From Candidatus Omnitrophota bacterium (GTDB lineage Bacteria; Omnitrophota; Gorgyraeia; Velamenicoccales; Velamenicoccaceae), in assembly GCA_020052645.1 (NCBI GenBank), contig JAGVOQ010000009.1, positions 1-64,000 of the forward strand: DNA of 64,000 nt. Direction: 5' to 3'. How positions within the stretch are numbered: position 1 is the stretch's first letter; every line of letters starts with the position of its first letter. Below the pieces are notes generated by a model, which worked only from the letters and a program-made list of their open reading frames with translations, was not told where the DNA came from and made no database searches. The translations under genes and the position numbers were made by a program. Shown here piece after piece: positions 7,864 to 17,349 of the stretch.

Positions 7864-8004
7864 GGGGATTCACGATTTACGCTAAAATGACTCTCATTCA
7901 AAGAGGGATGATCTCAGCACTGTAGAAACCTTTGCCCAAGGGCGCAGAGGTGTGAAGATGATCTAAAGCGGGATGTCGCTAGATATTTATGTTTAAGGTG
8001 CTCC

Positions 8005-10389
8005 ATGTTTAAAAAATATATTTATTTATTCCTGGTTGTTGTCTTCGGTCTCTACGCCGGCTGTTCGTCGCCGTCTGCAGATGTTTTAAAAGCAGATAAG
8101 TTGGCCCGTGCTTCGGGTGAGGCTTATCAATCGGCTGTCCGGTTGTATCAGAAGGCGTTTAAGGCCGAGCGCAATAGTAAAAAAAGAGACGCACTCGCGC
8201 TCAAGCTTGGGACTATTTGTTTTAAGGTTGGCGATTATGCGCAGGCTATTCTTTATCTAGAGCCTCTAAAGACAAAAGAAGCAGGGATGGTTTTGGCGCA
8301 ATCCTTGTTTAAAAATTCTGATTTTACAGGGGCACTTGAAATTTTTAACAACATCGGTCTAAAAGGGGACGCTGCTTATCTCTACGCCTATGGACTGACG
8401 CTTGAAAAAAATAATCTTTATGATCAGGCCTTGCGTCTTTACGCGCTTGTTAAAGGCGATGCTTCTTTGCAGGTAAAAGCCCAAGAACGTATCGCGGCCA
8501 TTAATCTTTTAAGCGGAGGCGCGCTGGATGAGTCAACAAAGGCCTTGATTCAGAAGAGCCCTGGACTAGAGGCCTATCCGCAAGCGAGCGCCATTTATCT
8601 TTTGACGGATGAGAATATAACACTCCAATCCGACAATCACTTAGTTACTGATTTTCATTATTGCATCAAGATTTTAAATGACCGTGGTAAAGAGAAATTC
8701 GGCGAGGTTTCGATACCGTATGACTCGACCTATGAAAAATTAGAGTTGACGTATGCGCGTACCATTAAGCCTGACGGCACGGTTGTGACAGTGGGCGATA
8801 AAAATATAAGAGATGTCTCTTTATACCTGAATTTTCCCATGTACAGCAATGCCCGCGTAAAGATCGTCTCTATGCCGGAAGTGGCTGTTGGATCGGTGAT
8901 TGAATATAAGGGAAGGATCGCCACCTCAGAGCTTCCCGGTCCTGGCAAAGAAGATTTTGGCACTCCGTATTGGCTGGCCGCTGACGAGCCCATCATTCAC
9001 GAGAAGTGTGTTATTCGCATTCCAAAAAACAAGATGATGAGATATAAGCTCATGAACAGCGCGTATAATACTCACGGTTATGACATGACTCCTAAAATGT
9101 CCGAAGAAAAAAACGACAAGATTTATTCTCTTTCATTTGATCATGTGCCGCAAATCATCCCCGAGCCCGGGATGCCTCCCGTCGCCCGTGTTAATCCTTA
9201 TGTTTTATTTTCTACTTTTAAAAGCTGGCAGGATATCTTTGATTGGTGGCAGAAATTTTATCAAGACAAGCTGGCTGTGGATCTTGACATGAAATCAAAA
9301 GTGGCGCTTCTCGTCAAGGGTAAAAAAACGCAGGAAGAAAAAATAAGGGCAATCTATAATTTCTGCGCCCAGGATATTCGTTATGTGGCTGTTGAATACG
9401 GGCAGGCCGGTTATGAGCCTCACAAGGCCACGGAAATTTTCAAGAATAAGTATGGTGATTGCAAAGATAAGGCGATCCTTTTGATCAGCATGCTTTCGGT
9501 TGCCGGCATTGAGGCGTATCCTGTTTTGATCAGTACCGCTGATTCTTATAGCGTCGAGGAAGACATGCCGAGCCTTATGTTCAATCATGCGATTGCAGCA
9601 ACCAAACTTAAAGGGAAGCTTATTTTTATGGATGCGACCGCCTCAACCGCTTCCTTCGGGGATCTCCCGAGCGGTGACGAAGATCAAAGGGTGCTCGTGT
9701 TTTATAAAGATCATTATGAGCTTATTAAAACGCCGCAATCAATGCCGGAGGATAATAAGGTTTCAACGCGCATGGATATTAAGGTCAATAAAGACGAGAG
9801 CGTTCAAGTGTGGCGTCGAGTTGATTCTCGCGGTCAATTCGGGCAGGGGCAGCGTTATTGGTTAAAGTTTACGATGCCAATTCTTATAGAAGAGACTCTA
9901 AAGCAGAAGGCTATGGCTATCGCTGAAAATGCGGTTTTAAAAAAATACGAAGTTAAAAATGCGGATGATTTAGATAAGCCTGTTTCTTTGGAATATACCT
10001 TTACAGCGCCGAGATATTTTGTCAAAGCTGGAAAAGATCGGATCATTCATCAGTTAAGCGATGTGAATGATGGGCTCGTTGTTAAAGAAACCCGCATGTA
10101 TCCTATAGATTTTTCAAGCTTTTATTCATCAGAAGAAACAATAGAAGTTGAATTACCTCAACATCTTGCGGTAAGATATATACCAGCCCCTGTTGAAGTG
10201 GCCAACAAGTGGTTTACCTTTATCAGCAGGTACAGCCACAAGGACAAAAGGAAGCTTACGTTTTACGCGATGCAGAAGAGAAATGAAAAAATCGTCAATG
10301 TCGCGGAGTATGACGCCTATAAAAAAATAATCCAGGACCTGGTGTCTAAGTTAAATCAGCAAGTTATTCTTGAAGAAACGAAGAGGTAG
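8005..10389 (+). CDS. lipoprotein with TPR, DUF3857 and transglutaminase-like domains
   Basis: A 794-aa exported protein. The signal peptide ends at lipobox YAGCSS (Cys 20), followed by TPR-like helices (about residues 40-180), a DUF3857 beta domain (about 200-390, with VTDFHYCIKILNDRGKEKF), and a transglutaminase core with Cys in KYGDCKDKA, His in FNHAIA and Asp in FMDAT. Such proteins are thought to be envelope-bound peptidases or crosslinking enzymes, but the substrate is unknown. All three catalytic residues are present, so activity is likely. ATG 8005 has a weak ribosome site. A hairpin cluster follows the stop. Confidence 0.88.
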   Translation: MFKKYIYLFLVVVFGLYAGCSSPSADVLKADKLARASGEAYQSAVRLYQKAFKAERNSKKRDALALKLGTICFKVGDYAQAILYLEPLKTKEAGMVLAQSLFKNSDFTGALEIFNNIGLKGDAAYLYAYGLTLEKNNLYDQALRLYALVKGDASLQVKAQERIAAINLLSGGALDESTKALIQKSPGLEAYPQASAIYLLTDENITLQSDNHLVTDFHYCIKILNDRGKEKFGEVSIPYDSTYEKLELTYARTIKPDGTVVTVGDKNIRDVSLYLNFPMYSNARVKIVSMPEVAVGSVIEYKGRIATSELPGPGKEDFGTPYWLAADEPIIHEKCVIRIPKNKMMRYKLMNSAYNTHGYDMTPKMSEEKNDKIYSLSFDHVPQIIPEPGMPPVARVNPYVLFSTFKSWQDIFDWWQKFYQDKLAVDLDMKSKVALLVKGKKTQEEKIRAIYNFCAQDIRYVAVEYGQAGYEPHKATEIFKNKYGDCKDKAILLISMLSVAGIEAYPVLISTADSYSVEEDMPSLMFNHAIAATKLKGKLIFMDATASTASFGDLPSGDEDQRVLVFYKDHYELIKTPQSMPEDNKVSTRMDIKVNKDESVQVWRRVDSRGQFGQGQRYWLKFTMPILIEETLKQKAMAIAENAVLKKYEVKNADDLDKPVSLEYTFTAPRYFVKAGKDRIIHQLSDVNDGLVVKETRMYPIDFSSFYSSEETIEVELPQHLAVRYIPAPVEVANKWFTFISRYSHKDKRKLTFYAMQKRNEKIVNVAEYDAYKKIIQDLVSKLNQQVILEETKR

Positions 10390-10635
10390 GGACAGAAGAC
10401 TGTTAGTATAAAAAATTTAACCCGCCGCTTGAGTATCCTAAAAAACTTAAAAGAGTTTTTTAGGATAAGCGTCGAGGTTCATTCGCCCCCTAAATTTATT
10501 TCATAACAGTGGGGCTCATGAAGGAAAGAAAACTTTACTCCGTATTTTTCTAAATTAGAGAAATTAATGTAGAAAATCCGGAGTTCACTCGTTCGCCATT
10601 GAAGCAATAGCGAACTCATGAAGGAGGGCATAGGG
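10390..10635. other. gene-free stretch with three hairpins
   Basis: Perfect or near-perfect hairpins: CGCTTGAGTATCCTAAAAAAC against GTTTTTTAGGATAAGCG (10426-10471), ACTCCG...CGGAGT (10537-10584), and GTTCGC/GCGAAC (10591-10615). The first resembles a terminator for the transglutaminase gene. The region ends in CTCATGAAGGAGGG, which provides the ribosome site of the next gene; a near copy of this end (CTCATGAAGGAAAG) occurs at about 10516. Confidence 0.6.
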
Positions 10636-11049
10636 ATGCCGGCACCAAAGGGACGCAAAAGCGAAGACCTAGATTTTCAGATGAGTTTTTACGAGGGCGT
10701 TTTAAAAGAAAATCCGAATTTTGTAGAGGCTTTGATCGCTTTGGGTGAGATCTACACTAAAAAAGGCATGTACGATAAGGGTTTAAAGATTGATAAGAAG
10801 CTTTCCAGATTGCGGCCTGATAATCCCATCATACATTATAATTTGGCCTGCAGCCTTTCTTTGCTCGGAGAACTATCGAATTCATTCAAAGCCATTAAGC
10901 AAGCCATCGAGCTGGGATATAACGATTTTATTTTTATGAATAACGATCCGGATTTGGCCAATTTGCGTAGCGACGAACGTTTTATCGAACTGGTTAAGAA
11001 AGTTAAGGGAGGCTCGCTAAATACTCCTGATGTCCAGCGAAACCGTTAG
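10636..11049 (+). CDS. TPR-repeat protein
   Basis: A 137-aa protein with about two TPR units (NPNFVEALIALGEIYTKKG and NPIIHYNLACSLSLLGELSNS), then a helical cap (DPDLANLRSDERFIELVKKV) typical of short TPR proteins that count substrate or partner chains. ATG 10636 is chosen because AAGGAGGG ends 7 bases upstream; the tracked ATG 10618 would lie inside that ribosome site. The stop is overlapped by the M48 protease gene, so the two are likely coupled and the TPR protein may present substrates to it. Confidence 0.75.
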   Translation: MPAPKGRKSEDLDFQMSFYEGVLKENPNFVEALIALGEIYTKKGMYDKGLKIDKKLSRLRPDNPIIHYNLACSLSLLGELSNSFKAIKQAIELGYNDFIFMNNDPDLANLRSDERFIELVKKVKGGSLNTPDVQRNR

Positions 11050-12166
11050 TTTGAAAACTTCAGCTTCCGCCCAAAAATATCAGGCGATTAAAAATCGCCT
11101 GTTTCTTTTTAATCTTTGTCTTGAATTCGGCTTTCTTATTATTTTTATTGTTTCGGGCGCTTCGCTTTTTTTAAGGGTACGCCTGGCGGAATTGGGCGGC
11201 TCTTTTTTTTCGCTCAATGCTTTATACCTTGTTTGTTTTTGTTCAATCGCTTTTTTTCTTTCGTTGCCTTTGGAGTTTTACGAAGGATTTATTTTAGAAC
11301 ATCGGTTCGGTCTTTCGCGTGAAAGCGGTTTGGCCTGGCTGAAAGATGTGTTAAAGAAATCGTATTTTTCTTTTCTCATCTTTTTGGTTATGGTCGAAGC
11401 GGTTTATTATTTTCTTTTACATTTTCCTGAAACCTGGTGGCTTTGCGCCGCGTTTTTTTGGTTTTTTATAACGGTGGTCCTGACCAAGATTTCACCTCAA
11501 TGGATTTTGCCCCTTTTTTTTCATCCGACCCCGCTTTCGGAAGGATTTCTAAAAGAAAGGATTGAAATGTTCCTAAGCAGGTATTCTATTTCCTGCAAAA
11601 AAGTTTCGGTTCTCGATTTTTCAAAAAAAACTGTCAAAGCCAACGCGCTTGTTGCCGGCCTAGGAGCCTCGAAGGAGATTTTTTTAAGCGACACCCTGGT
11701 TGAGGAATTTTCGCCTGATGAAATTGAGGTTGTGCTGGCTCATGAGATCGGCCATTATATCCATCGTGATTCTTTTAAATTAATCGGCGTAAATCTCGTT
11801 ACGACGGTTATTTCTTATTTTATAACAAGCATTTTTTTTAACAGGCTTGTTTCTTTTTTCGGCCTAAACGGAATAAGCGACGTGGCGGGCCTGCCGCTTT
11901 TATTGATAAGTTTTATTTTTTTGAGCATGATTCTCTTGCCTTTGCAAAATGGTATGGCGAGGGCGCTGGAGCATAGGGCGGATGTTTTTTCTGTTTGCGC
12001 CACAGGAAATCCAAAGGCTTTCGTTTCCGCCATGATGCGGCTGGGCGAAAAAAATCTTTCTGAATTTTCTCCGTCTAAGATTAAAGAGATATTTTTGTAT
12101 GATCATCCGCCTTTGTCCAAAAGAATCGAATGGGCCGAAGGCCTGTACGATGCAAAAAATCCATGA
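11030..12166 (+). CDS. M48 family membrane metalloprotease (Ste24-like)
   Basis: A 378-aa polytopic membrane protease. Several hydrophobic segments flank the zinc motif HEIGHYIHRD (residues about 239-248), and the distal Glu is probably in ALEHRADVFS. The overall plan (N-terminal spans, ENALV-like KANALVAGLG, then HEIGH) matches CAAX-protease/Ste24 homologues, which in bacteria act in membrane-protein quality control. It overlaps the TPR gene by 20 bases and the PilZ gene by ATGA, making a three-gene operon. The start is not fixed by a clear ribosome site. Confidence 0.88.
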   Translation: MSSETVSLKTSASAQKYQAIKNRLFLFNLCLEFGFLIIFIVSGASLFLRVRLAELGGSFFSLNALYLVCFCSIAFFLSLPLEFYEGFILEHRFGLSRESGLAWLKDVLKKSYFSFLIFLVMVEAVYYFLLHFPETWWLCAAFFWFFITVVLTKISPQWILPLFFHPTPLSEGFLKERIEMFLSRYSISCKKVSVLDFSKKTVKANALVAGLGASKEIFLSDTLVEEFSPDEIEVVLAHEIGHYIHRDSFKLIGVNLVTTVISYFITSIFFNRLVSFFGLNGISDVAGLPLLLISFIFLSMILLPLQNGMARALEHRADVFSVCATGNPKAFVSAMMRLGEKNLSEFSPSKIKEIFLYDHPPLSKRIEWAEGLYDAKNP

Positions 12167-14085
12167 AAAAAAATAATCCCAGCGATCGAAGACGATATAC
12201 AAGGCTTGACCATCTCATCCCTGTTGAATTTCAATTTTGTGATTCTAATCAGAAACTCGGCGATTCAAAATGGTATCACGCGTTTAGCCAGGATATCGGC
12301 CAGGGCGGGTTGCGTTTGACGGTTAACCATCTTTCGGAGGCGGAAGTTCTTCTTTTAAATGATAAAACTGTTTTATTGTCGCTGCTCGTTCATATTCCTG
12401 TAGGGGAAAAAGAAATACACGCCACGGCTCACGCTGTTTGGTTCCAGGAGTTAAAAAAAGAACCTTTTCGCCAGGTGGCCATTGGGATCTCCTATGAATC
12501 GATTCATCCGAAAGACAGGCAAAGACTTCTGCAGTATGTCTATTTTAGGAGGTTGATCAAGACATTGGCTGTTGTGTTCACGATTTTTTTAGGTGTTGTT
12601 GTTGTCGGTACCGGGTTTCTAGATGTCCGTTTACGCTTTGAAAACGAACAGCTTTTGAAGAATTTATCTTCTAATTTTCAGCACACGGATTTATTAGAAA
12701 AAAACAGGGATAGTTTGAAATTACAGATGGATAGCCTTCAGTTTTTATTGTCTCAGTCTGACCGTAAGATTGAAAGGTTACAGAAGCAGTTGGTTCTTGT
12801 GCGTGCAGATGACCACGCGTCGACGCTTCGTTTAAAAGAGACTTTGGTTTTTTTAAGAAAAAATCAGGAGGCATTTAAGACGGATTTGTCGAAGCTGAAA
12901 GAGGAAAAAAATCTCGCCGATAATAATGTCATGGTTCAGAGAAAGGAGATGTCTCTTTTGGAAAATAAAATTTTGGATAAATTATATCACTGGCTCTCTG
13001 TCCATCAGAATCGCCTGACAGGTTTGATATCCAGTTATGAAGGCGCTGCGGCTGTCGAAGATTGGGCTTTTACTTATGACCAGGCTTTGGCGGTCATCGC
13101 CTTTGTCCATGCCAGGGATTTTTCAGCAGCATCAAAGATTTTAGATTTTTATCTAAGCGCACAAAAGATCGACAATGGGGCGGTGGCTAATGCGTATTAC
13201 GCCTCTAATGGTGAAATTGCCGAATGTGTCGCGCATGCAGGCCCAAATATCTGGCTGGCTTTAGCCATGGCGCACTATATGGATAAAACTAAAGATATGC
13301 GCTATTTGTCGTTTGTTGAAGGTCTGGCGCGTTGGTTATTTTCTTATCAGGATGCGGATGGAGGTCTAAAAGGCGGTCCGACAATAGCCTGGTATAGCAC
13401 AGAACATAACTTAGACGCGTATGCTTTTTATAAGATGTTAGCTAAATTGACACAGGATCAGTCTTATGAGCAACGCGCCCAGCAGACTTTGTCCTGGTTG
13501 AATAAGAATGCTTTTTCACGGCTTGGTGCGCCGCTGATTAAGAGAGGGAAAGGGGATGCTACGATCGCCACAGATACTTACGCGTGGTCAATTACAGCCA
13601 TCGGCCCTTCCATGTTGGCAGCCCAGGGCATGAATCCCGACGAAATTATGGAATTTGCGATTAATCATTGCAGTGTAAGCGTTGATTATACAAAGATGGA
13701 TGGTGCTAAAGCTAGGATCAAGGGGTTTGATTTTGCCAAAAGCGAACATATGGCGCGCGGTGGTGTAATCTCGTGCGAATGGACCGCTCAGATGATCCTG
13801 GCAATGAAAATTATGGCCCAGGCGCATCAACAGGAGGGACGCGAAGATAAGGCCTTGGCTTATAGCCGTTTGGCCGAAGCTTATATTTCGGATTTGAGTA
13901 AAATGATTATTACCAGCCCTTCTCCTGTCGGGCAGGGAGATTTTTGTCTTCCTTATGCTTCTCATGAATCTGCAGATACAGGGCATGGATGGCGTACTCC
14001 TGAGGGGCGTAAGACCGGTTCAGTGGCTGCTACGACGTATGCGATTTTAGCCATGAGAGGGATCAATCCCTTAAGATTGGAATGA
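12163..14085 (+). CDS. PilZ - transmembrane - coiled coil - alpha/alpha-barrel fusion protein
   Basis: ATG 12163 (MKKNNPSDRRRYTRLDH) overlaps the protease stop by ATGA and fits the PilZ start; the tracked start adds an unlikely frame-read of the upstream gene. Domains in order: PilZ with RRRYTRLDHLIPVEF and the FSQDIGQGGLRL motif (c-di-GMP binding RxxxR and D/NxSxxG type), a membrane span (VVFTIFLGVVVVGTGF), a coiled coil (about residues 165-270), and a helical-hairpin domain (DQALAVIAFVHARDF, MAHYMDKTKD) resembling six-hairpin glycosidase/epimerase barrels. It is probably a c-di-GMP-controlled envelope glycan enzyme (inference). Confidence 0.75.
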   Translation: MKKNNPSDRRRYTRLDHLIPVEFQFCDSNQKLGDSKWYHAFSQDIGQGGLRLTVNHLSEAEVLLLNDKTVLLSLLVHIPVGEKEIHATAHAVWFQELKKEPFRQVAIGISYESIHPKDRQRLLQYVYFRRLIKTLAVVFTIFLGVVVVGTGFLDVRLRFENEQLLKNLSSNFQHTDLLEKNRDSLKLQMDSLQFLLSQSDRKIERLQKQLVLVRADDHASTLRLKETLVFLRKNQEAFKTDLSKLKEEKNLADNNVMVQRKEMSLLENKILDKLYHWLSVHQNRLTGLISSYEGAAAVEDWAFTYDQALAVIAFVHARDFSAASKILDFYLSAQKIDNGAVANAYYASNGEIAECVAHAGPNIWLALAMAHYMDKTKDMRYLSFVEGLARWLFSYQDADGGLKGGPTIAWYSTEHNLDAYAFYKMLAKLTQDQSYEQRAQQTLSWLNKNAFSRLGAPLIKRGKGDATIATDTYAWSITAIGPSMLAAQGMNPDEIMEFAINHCSVSVDYTKMDGAKARIKGFDFAKSEHMARGGVISCEWTAQMILAMKIMAQAHQQEGREDKALAYSRLAEAYISDLSKMIITSPSPVGQGDFCLPYASHESADTGHGWRTPEGRKTGSVAATTYAILAMRGINPLRLE

Positions 14086-14744
14086 TTGAAAAACAGAGAT
14101 TGTTAAAGGTTTACGAGAAGCTTTATCGCGCCTTCGGACCTCAGGGTTGGTGGCCGGCAGATACAGCTTTTGAGGTGATCCTGGGTGCTATTCTGACCCA
14201 GAGTACTTCCTGGCAGAATGTCGAACGCGCCATCACGAATCTAAAAAATGCCAATTCTCTGTCGTTTAAGAAATTATCAAAAATGAAAATGCATCGGCTG
14301 GCGCAATTGATAAAGCCCGCCGGTTATTATAATGTAAAAGCAAAGAGGTTAAAAAATTTTATTTTGTTCCTTAAAAAAAATTATTCCGGAGACCTTAACC
14401 GGATGAAGAAAAAAGATACTCTTGTTTTGCGCCGGCAACTTTTGTCCATTTGCGGCATTGGGCCTGAAACTGCGGATTCAATTCTTTTGTATGCTTTGCA
14501 AAAACCTGTTTTTGTGGTAGATGCTTATACGCGGCGCATATTTTCAAGGCATGGTTTTGTGGAAAAAGATGTTGATTATGAAACCCTGCAGCGTCTTTTC
14601 ACGCGAGCGTTGCCGTCTCAAAACAGGCTGTTCAATGAATACCATGCGCTTTTGGTGCGCCTGGGAAAAGAATTCTGCAAAAAAACAAAAATGAAGTGCC
14701 CGGCATGCCCCTTAGGGGGCGCGATGGGGCGTCTTTCTCTTTAA
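14082..14744 (+). CDS. HhH-GPD DNA glycosylase, endonuclease III-related
   Basis: A 220-aa DNA-repair protein. It has the HhH motif LLSICGIGPETADSIL and the catalytic-Asp block FVVDAYTRRIFSRHG, typical of the endonuclease III-related branch that removes damaged bases. The C-terminal cluster reads FCKKTKMKCPACPLGGAMGRLSL: three Cys that would ligate the [4Fe-4S] cluster are present, but the usual fourth is missing before the stop. It overlaps the PilZ gene by ATGA. Confidence 0.85.
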   Translation: MIEKQRLLKVYEKLYRAFGPQGWWPADTAFEVILGAILTQSTSWQNVERAITNLKNANSLSFKKLSKMKMHRLAQLIKPAGYYNVKAKRLKNFILFLKKNYSGDLNRMKKKDTLVLRRQLLSICGIGPETADSILLYALQKPVFVVDAYTRRIFSRHGFVEKDVDYETLQRLFTRALPSQNRLFNEYHALLVRLGKEFCKKTKMKCPACPLGGAMGRLSL

Positions 14745-14797
14745 GAATCATTGAGCCGTGTTGTTAAAAACGAATAAGAGTTTTATTTTTTTAGCCT

Positions 14798-14805
14798 GGT
14801 ATAAT
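14798..14805 (+). promoter_or_regulatory. extended -10 promoter candidate
   Basis: TGGTATAAT matches an extended -10 (TGnTATAAT). The -35 region is weak. It lies about 68 bases upstream of the GT39-like gene, after the endonuclease stop. Confidence 0.4.
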
Positions 14806-14872
14806 TATTGAAAGCTCGGTTTTTTATTTAAGAAGAGTTTGTTGGTTCTAAAAGAGAAGATGAGGTGCTTTT

Positions 14873-16348
14873 ATGAAGTCATTATTGACCAAGAGAACCC
14901 TTGCCTTAGGTCTTTTGTTTTTTTTCGCCTTTTCTTTGAGGTTTTCTTTTATAAGCAAGGGTCCTTTTCACTACGATGCCCTTGATTTGGCGTTGGCTTC
15001 TCAAAAGACGCTTGAGACCGGAAGGCTTGTTTACGAGTCCCACGGGACTGGGTTCCCTTTGACGGTCCTTGCCGGGGCGTTCACCCTTAAATTCTTAAAA
15101 TTTTTTGGCAGTACTGATCCTGTATTCAGTGTAAATTTTATGAGTGTTGTCACCGGGGCCCTGGGCGTTATTATTTTATTTTTCTTGGTTGAGAGGCTTT
15201 TTGGTTTTCGAAGAGCTATTTTTTCAGCAGCGCTTTTTTCCTGTTTCGGGCCGTATGTTGCGATCTCGACTTTTGGCAAGAGCCTGACATTAAGCATCTG
15301 TTTTGCCCTGGCCAGTATTTATTATATGCTGCGGTTCTTAGAAGAAAATAAGCATCATCATTTTCTTTACTCCGCGGTGTTCTTGGGATTTTGTATGGCG
15401 GCCAGGCTTTCTGATGTCCTTATCGCTTTGCCGATTTTATATATTTATTTTAGCTTCAAACCTTTGACGTATATACGAATTAAGTTTTTTGTCGTTTATG
15501 CGATTATCGTTCTGTTCGTCGGAGGGTTTTGGTATGTACCGTTACTTTTAGATAGAGGGCTCAATCCTTTTATTACTATTTTGTCCACTGGGTCTCAGGC
15601 TCAGTATTTGGGAGTTTTTTCTGAGCTTTTGGGGCTAGCGTCTTATTGGTTGACGATTATTTTTCAGCCTTCAGGATTGATATTGATTGTGGCGGGTTTT
15701 TTATCATTAATTGTGAAAGCGAAGAGAAAAGAATTCTTTTTTCTCCTGATCTGGTTTTTATCTCTTCATTTATTTTACGGCAATGTTTCTTCTATGGGTT
15801 TAAGATATTTGGTCATCGCTTGGATCCCATTGATCATCGCCCAGGGGGTTTTCTTAGGAAGCTTAAAAGGAAAGAGGGTTGTTGCGGCGGGCATTGTCGT
15901 GTTTCTTATCATAGCTGTTCAGTTTATTGAATTTGCCCCTGCTTTAGAATTCAGGCATCGTCATGCGTTGCAAAAAAGTTTCGCAGAGTGGGTCGCAAAA
16001 AAAACACCACCTGATGCTGTTATTATCGCGATGGATGAAAGTTTATTTTTAAGGTATTACGGCAAGAGGAATACACTTGCGCATCCGATCACCACAAGCC
16101 GGAATTTTATGGATAATTATTTTGATAATAATGTTGATCGCCTGCTTCAGGAAGGACGCGATGTCTACGTGATCTCGACGGCTTTCTTGACCTATGATCC
16201 AAAAGAATTATTTCGCGAAGAACTTTTTAACAGGTATGATGTGATTTTAGTCGGAGAGCATAGAAACGAAGATTGGCATCATGCTTTGCTGCATCTGGAA
16301 ATATTTAATGAGCAGCTCTATCAACTGAAATGGAAGTCTTATTCATGA
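14873..16348 (+). CDS. polytopic glycosyltransferase, GT39/ArnT-like
   Basis: A 491-aa membrane protein with about ten hydrophobic helices. The first loop after TM1 holds FHYDALDLALASQKTLETG, the acidic motif region of GT-C (ArnT/PMT-like) transferases that use polyprenyl-phosphate sugars. A soluble C-terminal domain (SFAEWVAKKTPPDAVII) follows, as is usual in this fold. It would glycosylate lipid, protein or another acceptor on the outer face of the inner membrane; the acceptor is unknown. It overlaps era by ATGA. Confidence 0.75.
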   Translation: MKSLLTKRTLALGLLFFFAFSLRFSFISKGPFHYDALDLALASQKTLETGRLVYESHGTGFPLTVLAGAFTLKFLKFFGSTDPVFSVNFMSVVTGALGVIILFFLVERLFGFRRAIFSAALFSCFGPYVAISTFGKSLTLSICFALASIYYMLRFLEENKHHHFLYSAVFLGFCMAARLSDVLIALPILYIYFSFKPLTYIRIKFFVVYAIIVLFVGGFWYVPLLLDRGLNPFITILSTGSQAQYLGVFSELLGLASYWLTIIFQPSGLILIVAGFLSLIVKAKRKEFFFLLIWFLSLHLFYGNVSSMGLRYLVIAWIPLIIAQGVFLGSLKGKRVVAAGIVVFLIIAVQFIEFAPALEFRHRHALQKSFAEWVAKKTPPDAVIIAMDESLFLRYYGKRNTLAHPITTSRNFMDNYFDNNVDRLLQEGRDVYVISTAFLTYDPKELFREELFNRYDVILVGEHRNEDWHHALLHLEIFNEQLYQLKWKSYS

Positions 16349-17253
16349 AAAAAAAATCAGGTGTTGTAGCGATCATCGGTCGTCCCAATGTTGGCAAGTC
16401 GACTCTCTTGAACCGTTTGGTAGGCGAAAAGGTAGCGATTGTTTCGTCTATCCCGCAGACAACGCGCAATCAGATACGGGCGATTCTTAATAATGAGCAG
16501 GGCCAAATCGTTTTTATAGATACGCCGGGGCTGCATGTCTCCAGGCATGCATTAGATCGAGCCATGACGAGCGCGATCACTGATTCTCTCATGGGGGCTG
16601 ATGTTGTTATTCATCTTGTCGATGCGACAGAGCAGATTGGTGAAGAAGAGGCGTTGGTGATGGAGCGATTGGGGAAGCTGACGGTTCCTATTGTTTTAGC
16701 GCTTAATAAAATTGATAGAAGCCCAAGACATCTCGAGGATTATCTTCACATGTGGGAAAAAAAACTCAAAAAACCTTTAAGCGAAATGACGCATCGCGTT
16801 GTGCCGATTCCGATGTCAGCCTTAGTAGGGACTAATGTCGATGCGTTGCTAAAAGAATTGTTCAAGCGGCTGCCTGAAGGCGAGCCCCTATATCCTGAAA
16901 ACGTTTTAACTGATTTTCCCCGTCAGCTGACGATTCAGGATATTATTCGCGAAAAACTTCTTCTTTATATCAGAGAAGAGCTGCCTTTTTCTGTCGCTGT
17001 TTTTGCTGAAGAGATTGTCGAACGGAGCAAGAAACTCACCTATGTAAAGGCGTCTATTTTGGTTGAACGCGAATCTCAAAAGGCCATCGTCATAGGGCAT
17101 AAGGGAGAGCTTTTAAAAAAGGTGGGAGAGGCTGCGAGAAAAGAACTGGAAAAAATGTACGAAAAAAAGTTTTATCTAGACCTTTGGGTGGATGTTGATA
17201 AAGGCTGGAAGCAAAATAACGGACTTTTGAGGCAGATGGGATACATTCTTTAA
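16345..17253 (+). CDS. era: GTPase Era
   Basis: A 302-aa ribosome-assembly GTPase. The G domain has GRPNVGKST (G1), the TTRNQIR switch I region, DTPG (G3), NKID (G4) and the SAL motif (G5). The C-terminal KH domain carries VIGHKGELLKKVGEAARKELEK. Era binds 16S rRNA near its 3' end during 30S maturation. ATG 16345 overlaps the upstream stop; the tracked start at 16330 would add five residues read through the upstream gene. Length and motifs are normal. Confidence 0.96.
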   Translation: MKKKSGVVAIIGRPNVGKSTLLNRLVGEKVAIVSSIPQTTRNQIRAILNNEQGQIVFIDTPGLHVSRHALDRAMTSAITDSLMGADVVIHLVDATEQIGEEEALVMERLGKLTVPIVLALNKIDRSPRHLEDYLHMWEKKLKKPLSEMTHRVVPIPMSALVGTNVDALLKELFKRLPEGEPLYPENVLTDFPRQLTIQDIIREKLLLYIREELPFSVAVFAEEIVERSKKLTYVKASILVERESQKAIVIGHKGELLKKVGEAARKELEKMYEKKFYLDLWVDVDKGWKQNNGLLRQMGYIL

Positions 17254-17259
17254 AAGAAT

Positions 17260-17341
17260 AATAGTTTTAAGTTTCACGTCTATGCATTTTGACGTGTGAC
17301 CTGTCCCCTTCGAGGAGGCTTGCGCACTGACCTGTAGCGGA
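17260..17341. repeat. ACGT-rich intergenic hairpin
   Basis: TTTCACGTC (about 17272) pairs with GACGTGTGA (about 17290). The words CACGT and GTGACCTGT recur in the gene gaps at 29250-29353 and 32158-32253. No ORF is present. Confidence 0.45.
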
Positions 17342-17349
17342 ATGGTGAG

